Shown here: one piece after another, positions 1 through 9,372 of the stretch | Layout of the letters: each line of letters opens with the position of its first letter | Numbering within the stretch: the first letter of the stretch is position 1 | Assembly (NCBI RefSeq): GCF_030166555.2 | Contig: NZ_CP126461.2 | Source of the DNA: Acholeplasma laidlawii_A | GTDB taxonomy: Bacteria; Bacillota_I; Bacilli_A; Acholeplasmatales; Acholeplasmataceae | DNA length: 64,000 bases | Strand: one strand, 5' to 3' | Notes under the pieces: generated by a model | Told to the model about the DNA's origin: nothing | Databases searched by the model: none | The model's input: the letters and a program-made list of their open reading frames with translations, nothing else | Translations under genes and position numbers: made by a program

Positions 1-1173
1 GTGGGCTTAGCTCCAACTGGAACTGGTAAGACACATGCTTATCTTTTTCCTGTTTTAGAAAACTTAAAAAGAGAACCTAATGTTGTAGAAGCAATCATCT
101 TACTACCAACGAATGAGCTTGTTATGCAAGTTCAAAGTATGTTGTTAGAAGCAGATGATACTGTAAGCTATAAATCATATTATGGTTCACAAGATATGCA
201 AAGAGAAGCTGTAAAACTTAAAAACAGTCATCCCAATATCGTTATTACAACACCTTCAAAATTAATAGATCTAGTCATCCATAAAAATGCTTTAAATATT
301 AAACATTTAGATTACTTCATACTAGATGAAGCAGATATGATGTTTGATGAAGATTTTATGAGTTTAATTGACCCTGTTTTAGCAAATCAAAAAATAGACA
401 AGTTTATGATATTCTCTGCAAGTATTACTAAAGCCATGGAACCATTTATTGCAAAATACTTTGGAAACCACATCTTTATTGATACAAAGAAGGAAACTAC
501 TCTAAATATTGATTATTATTTATTAAACATTAGAGAACAAAGACTAGCAAGTTTAATGGATATCATTAAACGTATTAATCCTTACTTAAGCATTATATTT
601 GTAAGTAAAAACGAAGACATCAACACTGTCTATGAATACCTATTAGAACAAGGTGTTAACGCTGTATCATTTCAATCTAGTTTAGGCGTTAAACAAAGAA
701 AACGTATTCTAGAAGATATTCATAATTTAAAATATCAATACGTTGTCTCAAGTGATTTATTAGCTCGTGGTATCGATTTTAAAGCAAGTCATATTATTCA
801 CTATGATTTACCATTTAAATTAGAGTTTTTCCTACATAGAAGTGGCCGTACAGCACGTATGGGTGATACCGGTGAGGTTTATACACTCTATGATGAAATG
901 GATCAAAAAAAGATTGATAAATTAAGAAACCAGGGAATTGATTTTATACCAATCACCTTAACACCAGATGGTTTCAAAAAACCTAAAAAGAAATCAAAAA
1001 CTTATGATAAAAAGATTGCTAACGCGATTAAGAAAATAGCTAAACCAAAGCGTGTTACACCAGGATATAAGAAAAAACATGCTGAAAAAGTTAAAGCTGC
1101 AATTAAAAAAGTAAAGAAAGGTAGGTACAGGGATGCTGATCTTAGGAAGTCACGTCAGTCTCAAGGGGAATGA
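1..1173 (+). CDS. DEAD-box ATP-dependent RNA helicase, 5' end cut by window edge
   Basis: RNA helicase of the DEAD-box superfamily 2, which unwinds RNA during ribosome assembly or mRNA turnover. The visible part starts inside motif I (APTGTGKT, the Walker A loop), so the Q motif and true start lie upstream. DEAD motif is DEAD in LDEADMMFD (about residues 107-115), motif III is SAS, and the C-terminal lobe carries ARGIDF and HRSGRTARMG. A Lys-rich tail (about residues 325-390) fits an RNA-binding extension. The gene overlaps the next one by 41 bases in another frame, so the two are probably co-transcribed. A second, complete DEAD-box gene lies at 60.7 kb. Confidence 0.92.
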   Translation: MGLAPTGTGKTHAYLFPVLENLKREPNVVEAIILLPTNELVMQVQSMLLEADDTVSYKSYYGSQDMQREAVKLKNSHPNIVITTPSKLIDLVIHKNALNIKHLDYFILDEADMMFDEDFMSLIDPVLANQKIDKFMIFSASITKAMEPFIAKYFGNHIFIDTKKETTLNIDYYLLNIREQRLASLMDIIKRINPYLSIIFVSKNEDINTVYEYLLEQGVNAVSFQSSLGVKQRKRILEDIHNLKYQYVVSSDLLARGIDFKASHIIHYDLPFKLEFFLHRSGRTARMGDTGEVYTLYDEMDQKKIDKLRNQGIDFIPITLTPDGFKKPKKKSKTYDKKIANAIKKIAKPKRVTPGYKKKHAEKVKAAIKKVKKGRYRDADLRKSRQSQGE

Positions 1174-2017
1174 TATGTTCTATGGTAGTGTATTAGAAGC
1201 ACTAGAATACAATGCCAATACCATGATGGTATATACCGGAGCCCCACAAAATACAATTAGAAAACCAATCGAATCAATGAAAATAGAAGAGGCGCATGCA
1301 CTCATGAAGGAAAAGGGTATTGATTTAAATCATGTCGTGGTGCATGCACCTTACATTATAAATTTATGTAACCCAGATCCAGAACGCCGTGCATTTGCTG
1401 TAGAGTTTCTTACAAAAGAAGTTGTACGTGTTGGACAAATGGGCATTAACCAAATGGTTTTACACCCAGGTTCAGCAGTTGGTGGTAATAGAGAAGAAGC
1501 GGTTCACTGGATTAGTGAAGGCTTAAATCAAATTATCGATAACACCAAAGATTACAACGTAAGAATCGCTTTAGAAACGATGGCTGGAAAAGGCAATGAA
1601 ATTGGTAAAACCTTTGAAGAACTCAAAGCAATTATTGATGGAGTTGATGATAAATCAAGAGTATCTGTTTGTTTTGATACATGTCACGTACATGATGCAG
1701 GTTATGATGTAATTCATGATCTTGATAAAACACTTCAATTATTTGATGATATTGTAGGATTAAACTATATTTCTGTAGTCCACGTAAACGATTCTAAAAA
1801 TGAACTTGGTGCTTCTAAAGACCGTCATGAAAACATTGGTTTTGGCTATATTGGTTATGACGCTTTACTTAAAGTAATTTATCATGAAGCATTTAAGGAG
1901 ATTCCTAAAATACTAGAAACTCCGTATGTAAATAATAATGCACCTTACAAATTAGAAATTCAAATGATTAAAGATAGAGTATTTGATAACGAATTAAAAA
2001 TAAAGCTAGAAAAATAA
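1133..2017 (+). CDS. nfo: Endonuclease IV (AP endonuclease, family 2)
   Basis: Cuts DNA 5' to abasic sites in base-excision repair. The 294-residue product has the TIM-barrel zinc-site signature of the family: GSHVS at the N terminus, VVHAPY, LHPGSAVG, ALETMAGKGNE, CFDTCHVHDAGYD, HVNDSKNE and DRHENIGFG, which together supply the His, Asp and Glu ligands of the three-zinc centre. Length is near the usual 280-300. The start is the only ATG before GSHVSLKG and lies inside the upstream helicase gene, overlapping by 41 bases, so translation is probably coupled to it. Confidence 0.95.
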   Translation: MLILGSHVSLKGNDMFYGSVLEALEYNANTMMVYTGAPQNTIRKPIESMKIEEAHALMKEKGIDLNHVVVHAPYIINLCNPDPERRAFAVEFLTKEVVRVGQMGINQMVLHPGSAVGGNREEAVHWISEGLNQIIDNTKDYNVRIALETMAGKGNEIGKTFEELKAIIDGVDDKSRVSVCFDTCHVHDAGYDVIHDLDKTLQLFDDIVGLNYISVVHVNDSKNELGASKDRHENIGFGYIGYDALLKVIYHEAFKEIPKILETPYVNNNAPYKLEIQMIKDRVFDNELKIKLEK

Positions 2018-2080
2018 CATTGAATAAAAATTTTAATCATGTTATAATTATATTTGCGAAAACTATAAGGAGAATTTGAC

Positions 2081-2731
2081 ATGGCAAAGAAATATCGTGC
2101 TGTTGAAAGCAAAATTCATTGGTTAACTTGGGTAATTATGGCTACTTTGGTAACTGCAATGATTGTTTTATTAGTTGTACTTCAACCTGCACCTAAAGAT
2201 GTATTTTATGATTCATACAGCGCCGTAGCTACAGATGTAAATTTTGAAAAGAAATTACCAAAAAATAATAACTATATTTTAATTAATCGTTTAGAGGATG
2301 GTTTCTTAGGTATTAACAAGGGTCTATACTCAGTTACAAATAAAGTTGACCAAGTATCAATCGTATACTTTGGTGCACCATCTTTAGAAAATGGTAGCAA
2401 TCATGTAGCGAATGTATATGCTAGATTATATGGAACAGATAAAGTTGACCCAGTAATTGCAGCATCAGATTTATATGTTCAATTAGAAGATCAAGTAAAA
2501 CTATACCATTTTGAACATGATGGTACAGATTTTAGTAAACTAGTTGAAACACTAAATGAAAAATATGAAGATGCAAAAATTGTTGCTTCAAATGTGCCAT
2601 TTGTCTTAGTGTTACTAAATAACGAAGTTGTTGACTTTGCTGTATTAAGTGAAGAAAACATTCCACTTCAATTATTTAACTTCTACAATGATGTACTAGC
2701 AAGTGACTCTGTACAAGCAATACTCAATTAA
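2081..2731 (+). CDS. Hypothetical membrane-anchored protein
   Basis: I do not recognise this 216-residue protein. It has one hydrophobic segment near the N terminus (about residues 14-36), preceded by basic residues, then a soluble domain that probably faces outwards. No catalytic motif is evident. The start has a strong ribosome site (AAGGAGA) 9 bases upstream, and a TATAAT box lies near 2043, so it has its own promoter. It ends at a strong terminator shared with the convergent CsoR gene. Confidence 0.75.
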   Translation: MAKKYRAVESKIHWLTWVIMATLVTAMIVLLVVLQPAPKDVFYDSYSAVATDVNFEKKLPKNNNYILINRLEDGFLGINKGLYSVTNKVDQVSIVYFGAPSLENGSNHVANVYARLYGTDKVDPVIAASDLYVQLEDQVKLYHFEHDGTDFSKLVETLNEKYEDAKIVASNVPFVLVLLNNEVVDFAVLSEENIPLQLFNFYNDVLASDSVQAILN

Positions 2732-2740
2732 AAACCATAA

Positions 2741-2768
2741 AAAAAATACTTCAAACGAAGTATTTTTT
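2741..2768. terminator. Bidirectional rho-independent terminator
   Basis: A perfect 12-bp stem (2741-2752 with 2757-2768) closes the loop AAAC. The stem begins with an A run and ends with a T run, so it can stop transcription from the membrane-protein gene on + and from csoR on -. Confidence 0.85.
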
Positions 2769-2773
2769 ATTTA

Positions 2774-3031
2774 TTAAAGCAGTTTTTTTAATAATACGCT
2801 AATTTCTTCAATCTTTTCTTCTGGACTGCCTGCATTAATTGAGTCAAGTACACAAGTGTTTAAATGATTGACCAAAAGTTCTTTTTGAGCTTTTTTTAAA
2901 AGGGCAATTGAAGCATTGATTTGTGTAGAAATATCTAAACAATATCTATCATCTTCAGTCATTTTAATTACAGACTCTACTTGACCTTGAGCAGTTTTTA
3001 GTAGCTTGATTATATTTTTATGATCATGCAT
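2774..3031 (-). CDS. csoR: CsoR/FrmR-family metal-sensing repressor
   Basis: An 85-residue all-helical DNA-binding repressor of the CsoR/RcnR/FrmR family. The copper-sensing triad is present: Cys31, His56 and Cys60 (pattern C-x24-H-x3-C), which favours Cu(I) over Ni or formaldehyde sensing. The start is supported by GAGGT 7 to 8 bases upstream. A G/C-tract operator overlaps the promoter region, consistent with autoregulation. No copper ATPase or chaperone gene is adjacent, so its main target must lie elsewhere. Confidence 0.9.
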   Translation of the reverse strand: MHDHKNIIKLLKTAQGQVESVIKMTEDDRYCLDISTQINASIALLKKAQKELLVNHLNTCVLDSINAGSPEEKIEEISVLLKKLL

Positions 3032-3048
3032 GATTTTACCTCGCTTAC

Positions 3049-3073
3049 ATACCCCCCCTTATTAGGGGTTACT
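3049..3073 (-). promoter_or_regulatory. Probable CsoR operator
   Basis: The sequence TACCCCCCC-TTATTA-GGGGTTA is a pseudo-palindrome with G/C tracts flanked by TA, the layout known for CsoR operators, in DNA that is otherwise almost free of GC tracts. It lies 17-42 bases upstream of the csoR start. Autoregulation is inferred. Confidence 0.65.
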
Positions 3074-3181
3074 TTATTCTATCATAAAAATAAAAAATAT
3101 TCAAAAAGTATGTAAAAACAATTAGAAAATAATAATTTATACTAAAAGTTTGATATAATATGATAAATGGAGATGATATGC

Positions 3182-4852
3182 ATGATAGAGCAAATTAAAT
3201 TAGAGCTCAGACAATTATTATTTGATCATTTAGATATAGAAGATGTTGTATTAGAAGTACCCAAAAGAGGCGATTCTGATTTGGCAATTCCATTATTTGG
3301 ATATCAAAAACAAATGGGTAAAAAATTACCTGAAATCTTTGACTTATTTAAAGATATATTAATTCAACATCATTTAGTGGAATCTGTAGTGTTTACTGCA
3401 GGATTTTTAAACATTTATTTAAAACGATTAGAGGTTTCAAAATCTATTTTAAATTCAATACATGATGAGAAACAATCCTTTGGCACACAACCAAATAACA
3501 ATAAAACAGTTGTTATTGACTATTCTTCACCGAATATTGCTAAAAGCTTTAGTGTTGGTCATTTACGTTCAACGGTTATCGGTAATAGTTTAAAATTAAT
3601 TTACCAAAAATTAGGTTATAACGTTGTAGGGGTTAATCATCTAGGTGACTGGGGTACTCAGTTTGGCTCTATGATGGTTGCATATCGTATGTGGGGTGAC
3701 AAGGATAAAATTAAGGCTAATCCAATTGATGAACTACAAGCACTTTATGTACGTTTTCACGAGGCAGCTGAAAAAGATGAATCTTTAAAACAGGAAGCAC
3801 GTGATGCTTTCTTAAAATTAGAACAAGAAGATCCTGAATATACAAAACTATGGACTTACTTTAGAGAAGTATCTTTACAAGAGTTTATGAACATGTACGA
3901 TATTTTAGATGTAAGTTTTGATAGCTATAATGGTGAAGCGTTCTACAATGATAAAATGGATAGAGTTATAAAAGAACTAGAAGATAAAAACCTACTTGTT
4001 GAAGATCAAGGTGCAATGGTTGTTAAATTAGAAGAAGACACACCACCCGTACTGATTAAAAGAAGTGATGGTGCTACATTATACACAACAAGAGATCTAG
4101 CAGCACTACTTTATAGAAATGATACATATCATTTTGATAAGGCATTATATGTTGTTGGTAATGAACAAAAACTTCATTTTGAAAACTTGAAGAAAGTTGT
4201 CAAAATGATGGGTTATAATTTTAATATCGAACACATTAACTTTGGTCTTGTTCTACAAGATGGAAAAAAGATGTCTACTAGAAAAGGTAAGACTACGAAG
4301 TTAGATTATGTACTAAATCAAGCAGTATTAAAAGCAAAACAAGCGATTGAAGAAAAAAATCCAAACTTAGAAAATAAAGATCAAGTAGCAAAAGTTGTAG
4401 GTATTGGGGCTGTTATCTTTAATGACCTTAAAAATGATAGAACTTTAAATATTGAATTTGATTTAGATGGTATGCTTAAGTTTGAAGGGCAAACTGGACC
4501 ATATCTGCTATATTCTATTGTAAGAATTTTCTCTATTCTAAAATCAAATACGTTAGATGTTAGTCAAGTAGACTATACACTGTATCAAGATGAAAATTAT
4601 TATAGTTTAATTAAGGTACTTGATCAATTCCCAAGTATTATTCAAAGAGCAGCAGAAAGTTATACACCATCTACAGTAGCTAAGTATTTATTACAATTAT
4701 CACAAGAATTTAATACATTTTATGCTAAAGTAAAAATTAATGATAGTAATGATGTCGTAAGACAAACGAATCTTTTATTAGTAGAAAGTATATTAAATAT
4801 CTTAATCGAGGGCCTAAGACTTCTAGGTATGAAGCATTTAGAAGCAATGTAA
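3182..4852 (+). CDS. argS: Arginyl-tRNA synthetase
   Basis: Class I aminoacyl-tRNA synthetase that charges tRNA-Arg. The N-terminal Add-1 domain (about residues 1-85) is followed by SSPNIAKSFSVGHLRST, which holds the HIGH-equivalent (VGHLRST). The KMSKS-equivalent loop is KKMSTRKGK, and the C terminus has the DALR anticodon-binding domain. I start at 3182 rather than the in-frame ATG at 3167: GGAG lies 9 bases before 3182, and a TATAAT at 3154-3159 puts the transcript start near 3166, leaving no leader for 3167. Product 556 residues, the usual length. Confidence 0.95.
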   Translation: MIEQIKLELRQLLFDHLDIEDVVLEVPKRGDSDLAIPLFGYQKQMGKKLPEIFDLFKDILIQHHLVESVVFTAGFLNIYLKRLEVSKSILNSIHDEKQSFGTQPNNNKTVVIDYSSPNIAKSFSVGHLRSTVIGNSLKLIYQKLGYNVVGVNHLGDWGTQFGSMMVAYRMWGDKDKIKANPIDELQALYVRFHEAAEKDESLKQEARDAFLKLEQEDPEYTKLWTYFREVSLQEFMNMYDILDVSFDSYNGEAFYNDKMDRVIKELEDKNLLVEDQGAMVVKLEEDTPPVLIKRSDGATLYTTRDLAALLYRNDTYHFDKALYVVGNEQKLHFENLKKVVKMMGYNFNIEHINFGLVLQDGKKMSTRKGKTTKLDYVLNQAVLKAKQAIEEKNPNLENKDQVAKVVGIGAVIFNDLKNDRTLNIEFDLDGMLKFEGQTGPYLLYSIVRIFSILKSNTLDVSQVDYTLYQDENYYSLIKVLDQFPSIIQRAAESYTPSTVAKYLLQLSQEFNTFYAKVKINDSNDVVRQTNLLLVESILNILIEGLRLLGMKHLEAM

Positions 4853-4853
4853 T

Positions 4854-5906
4854 ATGGAAAATAATAGTAATAATAACAACAATACAAAATCAAATAAATT
4901 ATGGTTAAATGGAATCGTTGTAGTAGTTATACTATTAACACTCTTCACTATTGTTGGTAGTTTAAACGATTTTAATGAAATATTTAGTACAATCAAAACC
5001 ATGGATAATAGGTTTTTATGGCTAGCATTCGGAGCAAGTTTTTTAAGTTTTGTCTTTTTATCAATTTCTAATCATATTGTACTTAGAGCATTAAATAAAG
5101 AGATTAGTTTAGTGGACGGCTTCTTAATACAGTCTATTGAAACATTTTTTAATGGCATCACACCATTTTCAAGCGGTGCCCAACCATTTCAGTTATATTA
5201 TTATACGAAAATGGGTGTTGCATCGAATCAAGCAACATCAGTGCTTGCAGTAAATTTTATTATCTTCCAAACCGTATCTGTTATATTATCTACAATCGGT
5301 ATGGCTATTTATTTTCAAGATATTTTAAATGTAATGGGTCATAATATTATCTACATACTTATTGGTTATACGATTAATACAGCGATCCTAGTTGGATTAT
5401 TCTTATTGGGATATGTTCGAACTGCATATAAATTATTTGAAGCAATATTTAGATTCTTTGAGAGATTTAATTGGACCAAGAAAACAGCTAATAAATTAAA
5501 ATTAAGAACTGAAAAATTTGTTAATGAATTTCAAGGTGGAGTCAAATTTCTATTTACAAAAAAACGTGTATTTATCTTAAGTTCACTATCAAAACTTATT
5601 TCTTTAACGCTACTTTATTCAACAACAGTAATCATAGTAAGAGCACTTGGTCAATCAATAAGTATAAATAATGCATTCTATCTGTTTTATTCAAGTATAC
5701 TAGCTGTAACAACCATGATGTTTGTACCTCTACCTGGTGCAAGTGGTGGCACGGAGCTTTCGTTTAGCTTATTATTAACAGGTAAAATGCCGAGTGTGCA
5801 AGTTGTAACAGTTATGTTAATATGGCGTATTGTTACGTACTACTTAGGTTTACTATTTGGATTTATCGGTTTTTTATTATTAAAAACTAGGAGAACAACT
5901 AAATGA
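4854..5906 (+). CDS. Flippase-like integral membrane protein (UPF0104/MprF N-terminal family)
   Basis: A 350-residue protein with seven or eight predicted membrane segments and the lysylphosphatidylglycerol synthase transmembrane-region fold (FFNGITPFSSGAQPFQ and PLPGASGGTELS motifs). The soluble aminoacyl-transferase domain of MprF is absent. Members of this family are thought to flip lipids. The gene starts 2 bases after argS and overlaps the glucosyltransferase by 4 bases (ATGA), so a role in moving glycolipid products across the membrane is a reasonable inference, not a demonstrated one. The N terminus is Asn-rich. Confidence 0.85.
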   Translation: MENNSNNNNNTKSNKLWLNGIVVVVILLTLFTIVGSLNDFNEIFSTIKTMDNRFLWLAFGASFLSFVFLSISNHIVLRALNKEISLVDGFLIQSIETFFNGITPFSSGAQPFQLYYYTKMGVASNQATSVLAVNFIIFQTVSVILSTIGMAIYFQDILNVMGHNIIYILIGYTINTAILVGLFLLGYVRTAYKLFEAIFRFFERFNWTKKTANKLKLRTEKFVNEFQGGVKFLFTKKRVFILSSLSKLISLTLLYSTTVIIVRALGQSISINNAFYLFYSSILAVTTMMFVPLPGASGGTELSFSLLLTGKMPSVQVVTVMLIWRIVTYYLGLLFGFIGFLLLKTRRTTK

Positions 5907-7099
5907 GAATAGGAATATTTTCAGAAGCGTATCTACCACTTATTTCAGGTGTAGTCACATCGGTAGTTAATTTAAAAGAAGGACTGGAATCCTTAGGACA
6001 TGAGGTGTATATCATTACGCCTATTCCATCTAAAGATAAATTAGAAAACGATCCGAGTGTGATTCGTATTCCAGGATGGGTTATACCAAGAAAATCTTTA
6101 AAGGGTTTTAGGTTAGTTCCTTTTGTTAAAAGATATGTCAAAAAAATACGTAAACTCAAACTAGATGTTGTGCATATACACACAGAGTTTTCTATGGGTA
6201 AATTAGGTTTGGCGGTTGCAAAAAAAGAACGTATTCCTAGTGTCTATACATTACACACAAGCTATCAGGACTACACCCATTATGTATCCAAGTTACTTAC
6301 CAAATTTGCACCAAATGCAGCTAAAAAGTTAGCGGGTAAAATAAATAATCAATATACTAAAAATTGTCATATAACAATTGTTCCAACTAAGAAAATTTAT
6401 GATAAAATGATTAGGTTGAAACATGATGGTGAGTTTACAATTATCCCTTCAGGTATCAATTTAAAACCGTTTTATAAGTCAAGTTACACAGTAGATCAGG
6501 TACAAGCACTTAAAGATAAGTTAGGCATTAGAAATGATGAGTTTGTAGCTATCCTTGTAGCACGAATTGCTAAAGAAAAATCTATTGGTGATTTGGTTGA
6601 AGCTTTTGTAGAATTTTATAAGAGTTATCCGAATTCAAGATTCATTATCATCGGTGATGGTCCGGATAAACCAACATTAGACAAACTGATAGATTCTAAA
6701 AAAGCATCTAAGTATATTAATACTTTAGGATTTGTCAAAAACACAGAAGTGGGTCTTTATTATCAAATTGCAGATGTATTCTTAAATGCATCTACAACTG
6801 AAACTCAAGGACTAACTTATGTAGAAGCACTTGCAGCATCACTTCCTATTATAGTAAGATATGATGATGTATTTGATGCATTTGTTGAAGATGGTAAAAA
6901 TGGTATCTTCTTTAATAAGAATGAAGAGCTTGTTAAACATCTAATTCACATTAGACAAAACCCTGAGATATTAAGCACACTATCTAAAAATGCTGAAATC
7001 TCAACAAAACCATATGCTAAAGAAGTATATGCAAAAAGTTGTGAAACATTGTATCTGGATTTAATAGATAAAAACAACAAAAAATTGAATAAAAAGTAG
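5903..7099 (+). CDS. 1,2-diacylglycerol 3-alpha-glucosyltransferase (monoglucosyldiacylglycerol synthase)
   Basis: GT4-family glycosyltransferase of 398 residues that makes the main non-bilayer glucolipid of the Acholeplasma membrane from UDP-glucose and diacylglycerol. The N terminus (MRIGIFSEAYLPLISGVV) and most of the sequence match, from memory, the characterised A. laidlawii enzyme alMGS. The second Rossmann domain carries the E-x7-E type motif in TTETQGLTYVEAL. Lys/Arg-rich helices in the N-terminal half (about residues 65-95) are the known lipid-surface anchor of this enzyme. It overlaps the flippase-like gene by 4 bases. Confidence 0.93.
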   Translation: MRIGIFSEAYLPLISGVVTSVVNLKEGLESLGHEVYIITPIPSKDKLENDPSVIRIPGWVIPRKSLKGFRLVPFVKRYVKKIRKLKLDVVHIHTEFSMGKLGLAVAKKERIPSVYTLHTSYQDYTHYVSKLLTKFAPNAAKKLAGKINNQYTKNCHITIVPTKKIYDKMIRLKHDGEFTIIPSGINLKPFYKSSYTVDQVQALKDKLGIRNDEFVAILVARIAKEKSIGDLVEAFVEFYKSYPNSRFIIIGDGPDKPTLDKLIDSKKASKYINTLGFVKNTEVGLYYQIADVFLNASTTETQGLTYVEALAASLPIIVRYDDVFDAFVEDGKNGIFFNKNEELVKHLIHIRQNPEILSTLSKNAEISTKPYAKEVYAKSCETLYLDLIDKNNKKLNKK

Positions 7100-7117
7100 G
7101 CTTATGCCTGCTTATAT

Positions 7118-7201
7118 CCCCGTGTGGCGAAATGGTAGACGCGCTTGACTCAAAATCAAGTAGTGAAGACTGTGCTGGTTCGAGTCCGGTCACGGGGACC
7201 A
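7118..7201 (+). tRNA. tRNA-Leu (anticodon CAA)
   Basis: Acceptor stem CCCCGTG (7118-7124) pairs with CACGGGG (7191-7197), followed by A and an encoded CCA (to 7201). The anticodon stem CTTGA/TCAAG closes the loop CTCAAAA, giving anticodon CAA for UUG codons. The long variable arm of a class II tRNA is present, and the T loop is TTCGAGT. Total 84 bases. Confidence 0.95.
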
Positions 7202-7213
7202 AGTTGATAGAAT

Positions 7214-7244
7214 AGGTTTGATACAATTTGTATCAGACCTTTTT
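7214..7244 (+). terminator. Rho-independent terminator after tRNA-Leu
   Basis: A 12-bp stem (7214-7225 with 7229-7240, one G-T pair) closes the loop ATT and is followed by TTTT. It ends the tRNA transcript and possibly that of the glycolipid operon. Confidence 0.8.
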
Positions 7245-7327
7245 GTTGCATATAAAGCAAATAGTTAAACTAAATCATTAATAAGCTTAAGAACACCGAA
7301 ACATCAAGTTAAAGTGTTACAATCAAC

Positions 7328-8560
7328 ATGAAACTATTTACAATTGTATATGATGTGATTGTAATCGGTGGTGGTCCTGCCGGACTCATGGCAGCAAATA
7401 TATTTGAACAACATCATATCAATTATGTGTTGCTCGAAAAAAATGAAAAACCAGGAAAAAAACTTCTCATAACAGGTGGAAGAAGGTGCAACGTCACTAA
7501 CAGCTATCATGTTAATGAGTTTATAGCTCATTTGACTATACCTCATAAAAACTTCTTGTACGCTACATTATCTGAGTTTGGCCCGAAGGAAGTTATCGAT
7601 TTTTTCAAACAAAGAGGATTAAATCTTATCCTAGAAGACCAGATTAAATATTTTCCTGAAACAGGAAAAAGTTCAAGTGTTCTTGATGTATTATTAAGTA
7701 ACATTAATAAAGAACGTTTATTATGTAGGCAGTTTGTAAAAGAGGTTCATCAAACGGAGTATGGATTTCTAATTAAAACAAATCAGAGCACATTTCAAAC
7801 AAAACATGTGTTCGTCGCTACAGGATCAAATAGTTATCCATCTACAGGTAGTAACGGTGACGGACTTATTTTTGCTAAATACTTAAATATTGCATCGACT
7901 CCCTTTACAACGGCTGAAACGGTTGTTTATGCGAAACAAGTCTCAAAGGAATATGCTCTACTTCAAGGCGTTTCAGTAAAAAATACTAAAGTAACCATCA
8001 AAGACACTAAAATCTTTTACCAAGGAGATTTACTGTTTACACACTTTGGGTTAAGTGGTCCTGTCATCTTAAATCTATCAGAGTTTATATATGACCAGTT
8101 ACTTAAAGGAAACACATATTTATCATTTGGATTAACTGATTTATCTGAACAAGAGGTCATTGAGATATTCGAAAAAGCTAGAAGAGATAACTCACAGATT
8201 TATAAGATACTAGAAGATTTAACCACAAAAAGACTAGCAAAGGTTATATTAGAAAAACTAGGTATATCGCCTAAAAACATTAACGAAGTCTCAAAAAAAG
8301 ATATAAACGCAATCATAGATATGGTTCTCAATTTCACAATATCCGTGGATCGCGTTGAAGATAAAGAGAAAGCATATGTCAATCGTGGAGGAATACTTAC
8401 AAGTGAACTTGATCCCTCTTCAATGGAATCCAAAATTGTTAAGGGGATATATTTTATAGGAGAGACTGTAGATATACATGGACCTATTGGTGGGTTTAAT
8501 ATAACGATTGCTTTGTCAACAGGTTACAGGTGTGCAAAAGCAATTATATCTAGATTGTAA
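7328..8560 (+). CDS. NAD(P)/FAD-dependent oxidoreductase, HI0933/BaiN-like family
   Basis: A 410-residue flavoprotein. The N terminus has the dinucleotide-binding GGGPAGLMAA, then EKNEKPGKKLLITGGRRCN, a signature of the HI0933-like (YhiN/BaiN) group. VATGSNSYPSTGSNGDG marks the second FAD contact, and the C-terminal GETVDIHGPIGGFNI closes the FAD site. The physiological substrate of most members is unknown. The ribosome site is weak. No operon partner is visible. Confidence 0.9.
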   Translation: MKLFTIVYDVIVIGGGPAGLMAANIFEQHHINYVLLEKNEKPGKKLLITGGRRCNVTNSYHVNEFIAHLTIPHKNFLYATLSEFGPKEVIDFFKQRGLNLILEDQIKYFPETGKSSSVLDVLLSNINKERLLCRQFVKEVHQTEYGFLIKTNQSTFQTKHVFVATGSNSYPSTGSNGDGLIFAKYLNIASTPFTTAETVVYAKQVSKEYALLQGVSVKNTKVTIKDTKIFYQGDLLFTHFGLSGPVILNLSEFIYDQLLKGNTYLSFGLTDLSEQEVIEIFEKARRDNSQIYKILEDLTTKRLAKVILEKLGISPKNINEVSKKDINAIIDMVLNFTISVDRVEDKEKAYVNRGGILTSELDPSSMESKIVKGIYFIGETVDIHGPIGGFNITIALSTGYRCAKAIISRL

Positions 8561-8669
8561 GAGAAAGGACGTCCTTATATGATAAATAAAAAGCGTTTCA
8601 TTAGCAGTGTAATTGTGGAATAAAAATTACAAACTAATCTTATATTGTTTCATATTTATCTTTGGAGAC

Positions 8670-8698
8670 TTGACATTTAGTTAACTGATTGTTACAAT
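8670..8698 (+). promoter_or_regulatory. Sigma-70-type promoter for the 8.7 kb gene pair
   Basis: TTGACA (8670-8675), a 17-base spacer, then TACAAT (8693-8698). It lies about 27 bases upstream of the chosen start at 8725. Confidence 0.75.
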
Positions 8699-8724
8699 CA
8701 ATTAAAAGTTCAATGGAGGGTTTT

Positions 8725-8919
8725 ATGAAAGAATACAAAATTTTGACACAAAAAGACAAGTGGTTCAGTGGTAAGTTTAATCCGCAATTACTAGAACAAG
8801 CTCTAAATTCTTATGATGCTCAAGGTTGGAGATTAGTGTCTTCTTTTAGTGCTAATATCCCAGGTATACTAGGTCAAGCACGTGAAGAAGCTATTATGAT
8901 TCTTGAAAGAGATAAATAA
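8725..8919 (+). CDS. Small DUF4177-like protein
   Basis: A 64-residue protein with the compact DUF4177 pattern: an N-terminal strand (MKEYKIL), then a helix with LNSYDAQGWRLVS and a final strand (AIMILER). I chose ATG 8725 because GGAGGG lies 7 bases upstream and a promoter ends at 8698; the longer frame from 8689 would start within the promoter. Function is unknown. It is followed after 2 bases by another small gene. Confidence 0.75.
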   Translation: MKEYKILTQKDKWFSGKFNPQLLEQALNSYDAQGWRLVSSFSANIPGILGQAREEAIMILERDK

Positions 8920-8921
8920 AA

Positions 8922-9260
8922 ATGGCATATAAATCCTTGTTTAATGGAATAATATTCATTGAGGGAGATGAGGAATATTCGAGTCTTTTGGGAAATGTTG
9001 AATATAAAAAAGAAGGCTTTTATAATAATCAGCTAAAAAACTTAGACAATGTTAAGTCTCAATTAGCAGATAAAGCTAAACTATTAGGAGCTAATGCAGT
9101 TATTGAATTTAAATATGGACAAAAAAGTACTACATGGCTTAGGAGTATGATCCTAGGACTTGATGATAATATTAATTGGTATGGTAGTGGAATAGCCGTT
9201 AAAATTGATGATAATAAATATAACGAATATACCAAGCAAATTAATAGTAGAGACCAATAG
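8922..9260 (+). CDS. Hypothetical small protein
   Basis: Unrecognised 112-residue soluble protein. The centre (LADKAKLLGANAVIEFKYGQ) looks like the YbjQ/heavy-metal-binding-like alpha-beta pattern in which a helix leads into a GANAVI strand, but this is weak. It begins 2 bases after the DUF4177 gene and lacks its own ribosome site, so it is probably translated by coupling. Confidence 0.6.
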   Translation: MAYKSLFNGIIFIEGDEEYSSLLGNVEYKKEGFYNNQLKNLDNVKSQLADKAKLLGANAVIEFKYGQKSTTWLRSMILGLDDNINWYGSGIAVKIDDNKYNEYTKQINSRDQ

Positions 9261-9372
9261 TAATATTAACAAGAGTGTTAAAGTAATTTGATATAGTGCA
9301 CTTGTAGTAAGATAAGATATTAAAGACTCTTTATGTTATAATTTTAATAACAAACTTTATAGGAAAACAAAG

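Noticed and set aside
8564..8577. Palindrome AAGGACGTCCTT after the flavoprotein gene as terminator
   Set aside because: It has no loop and no T run. It could be a restriction-type palindrome or a weak operator, but nothing supports a function.
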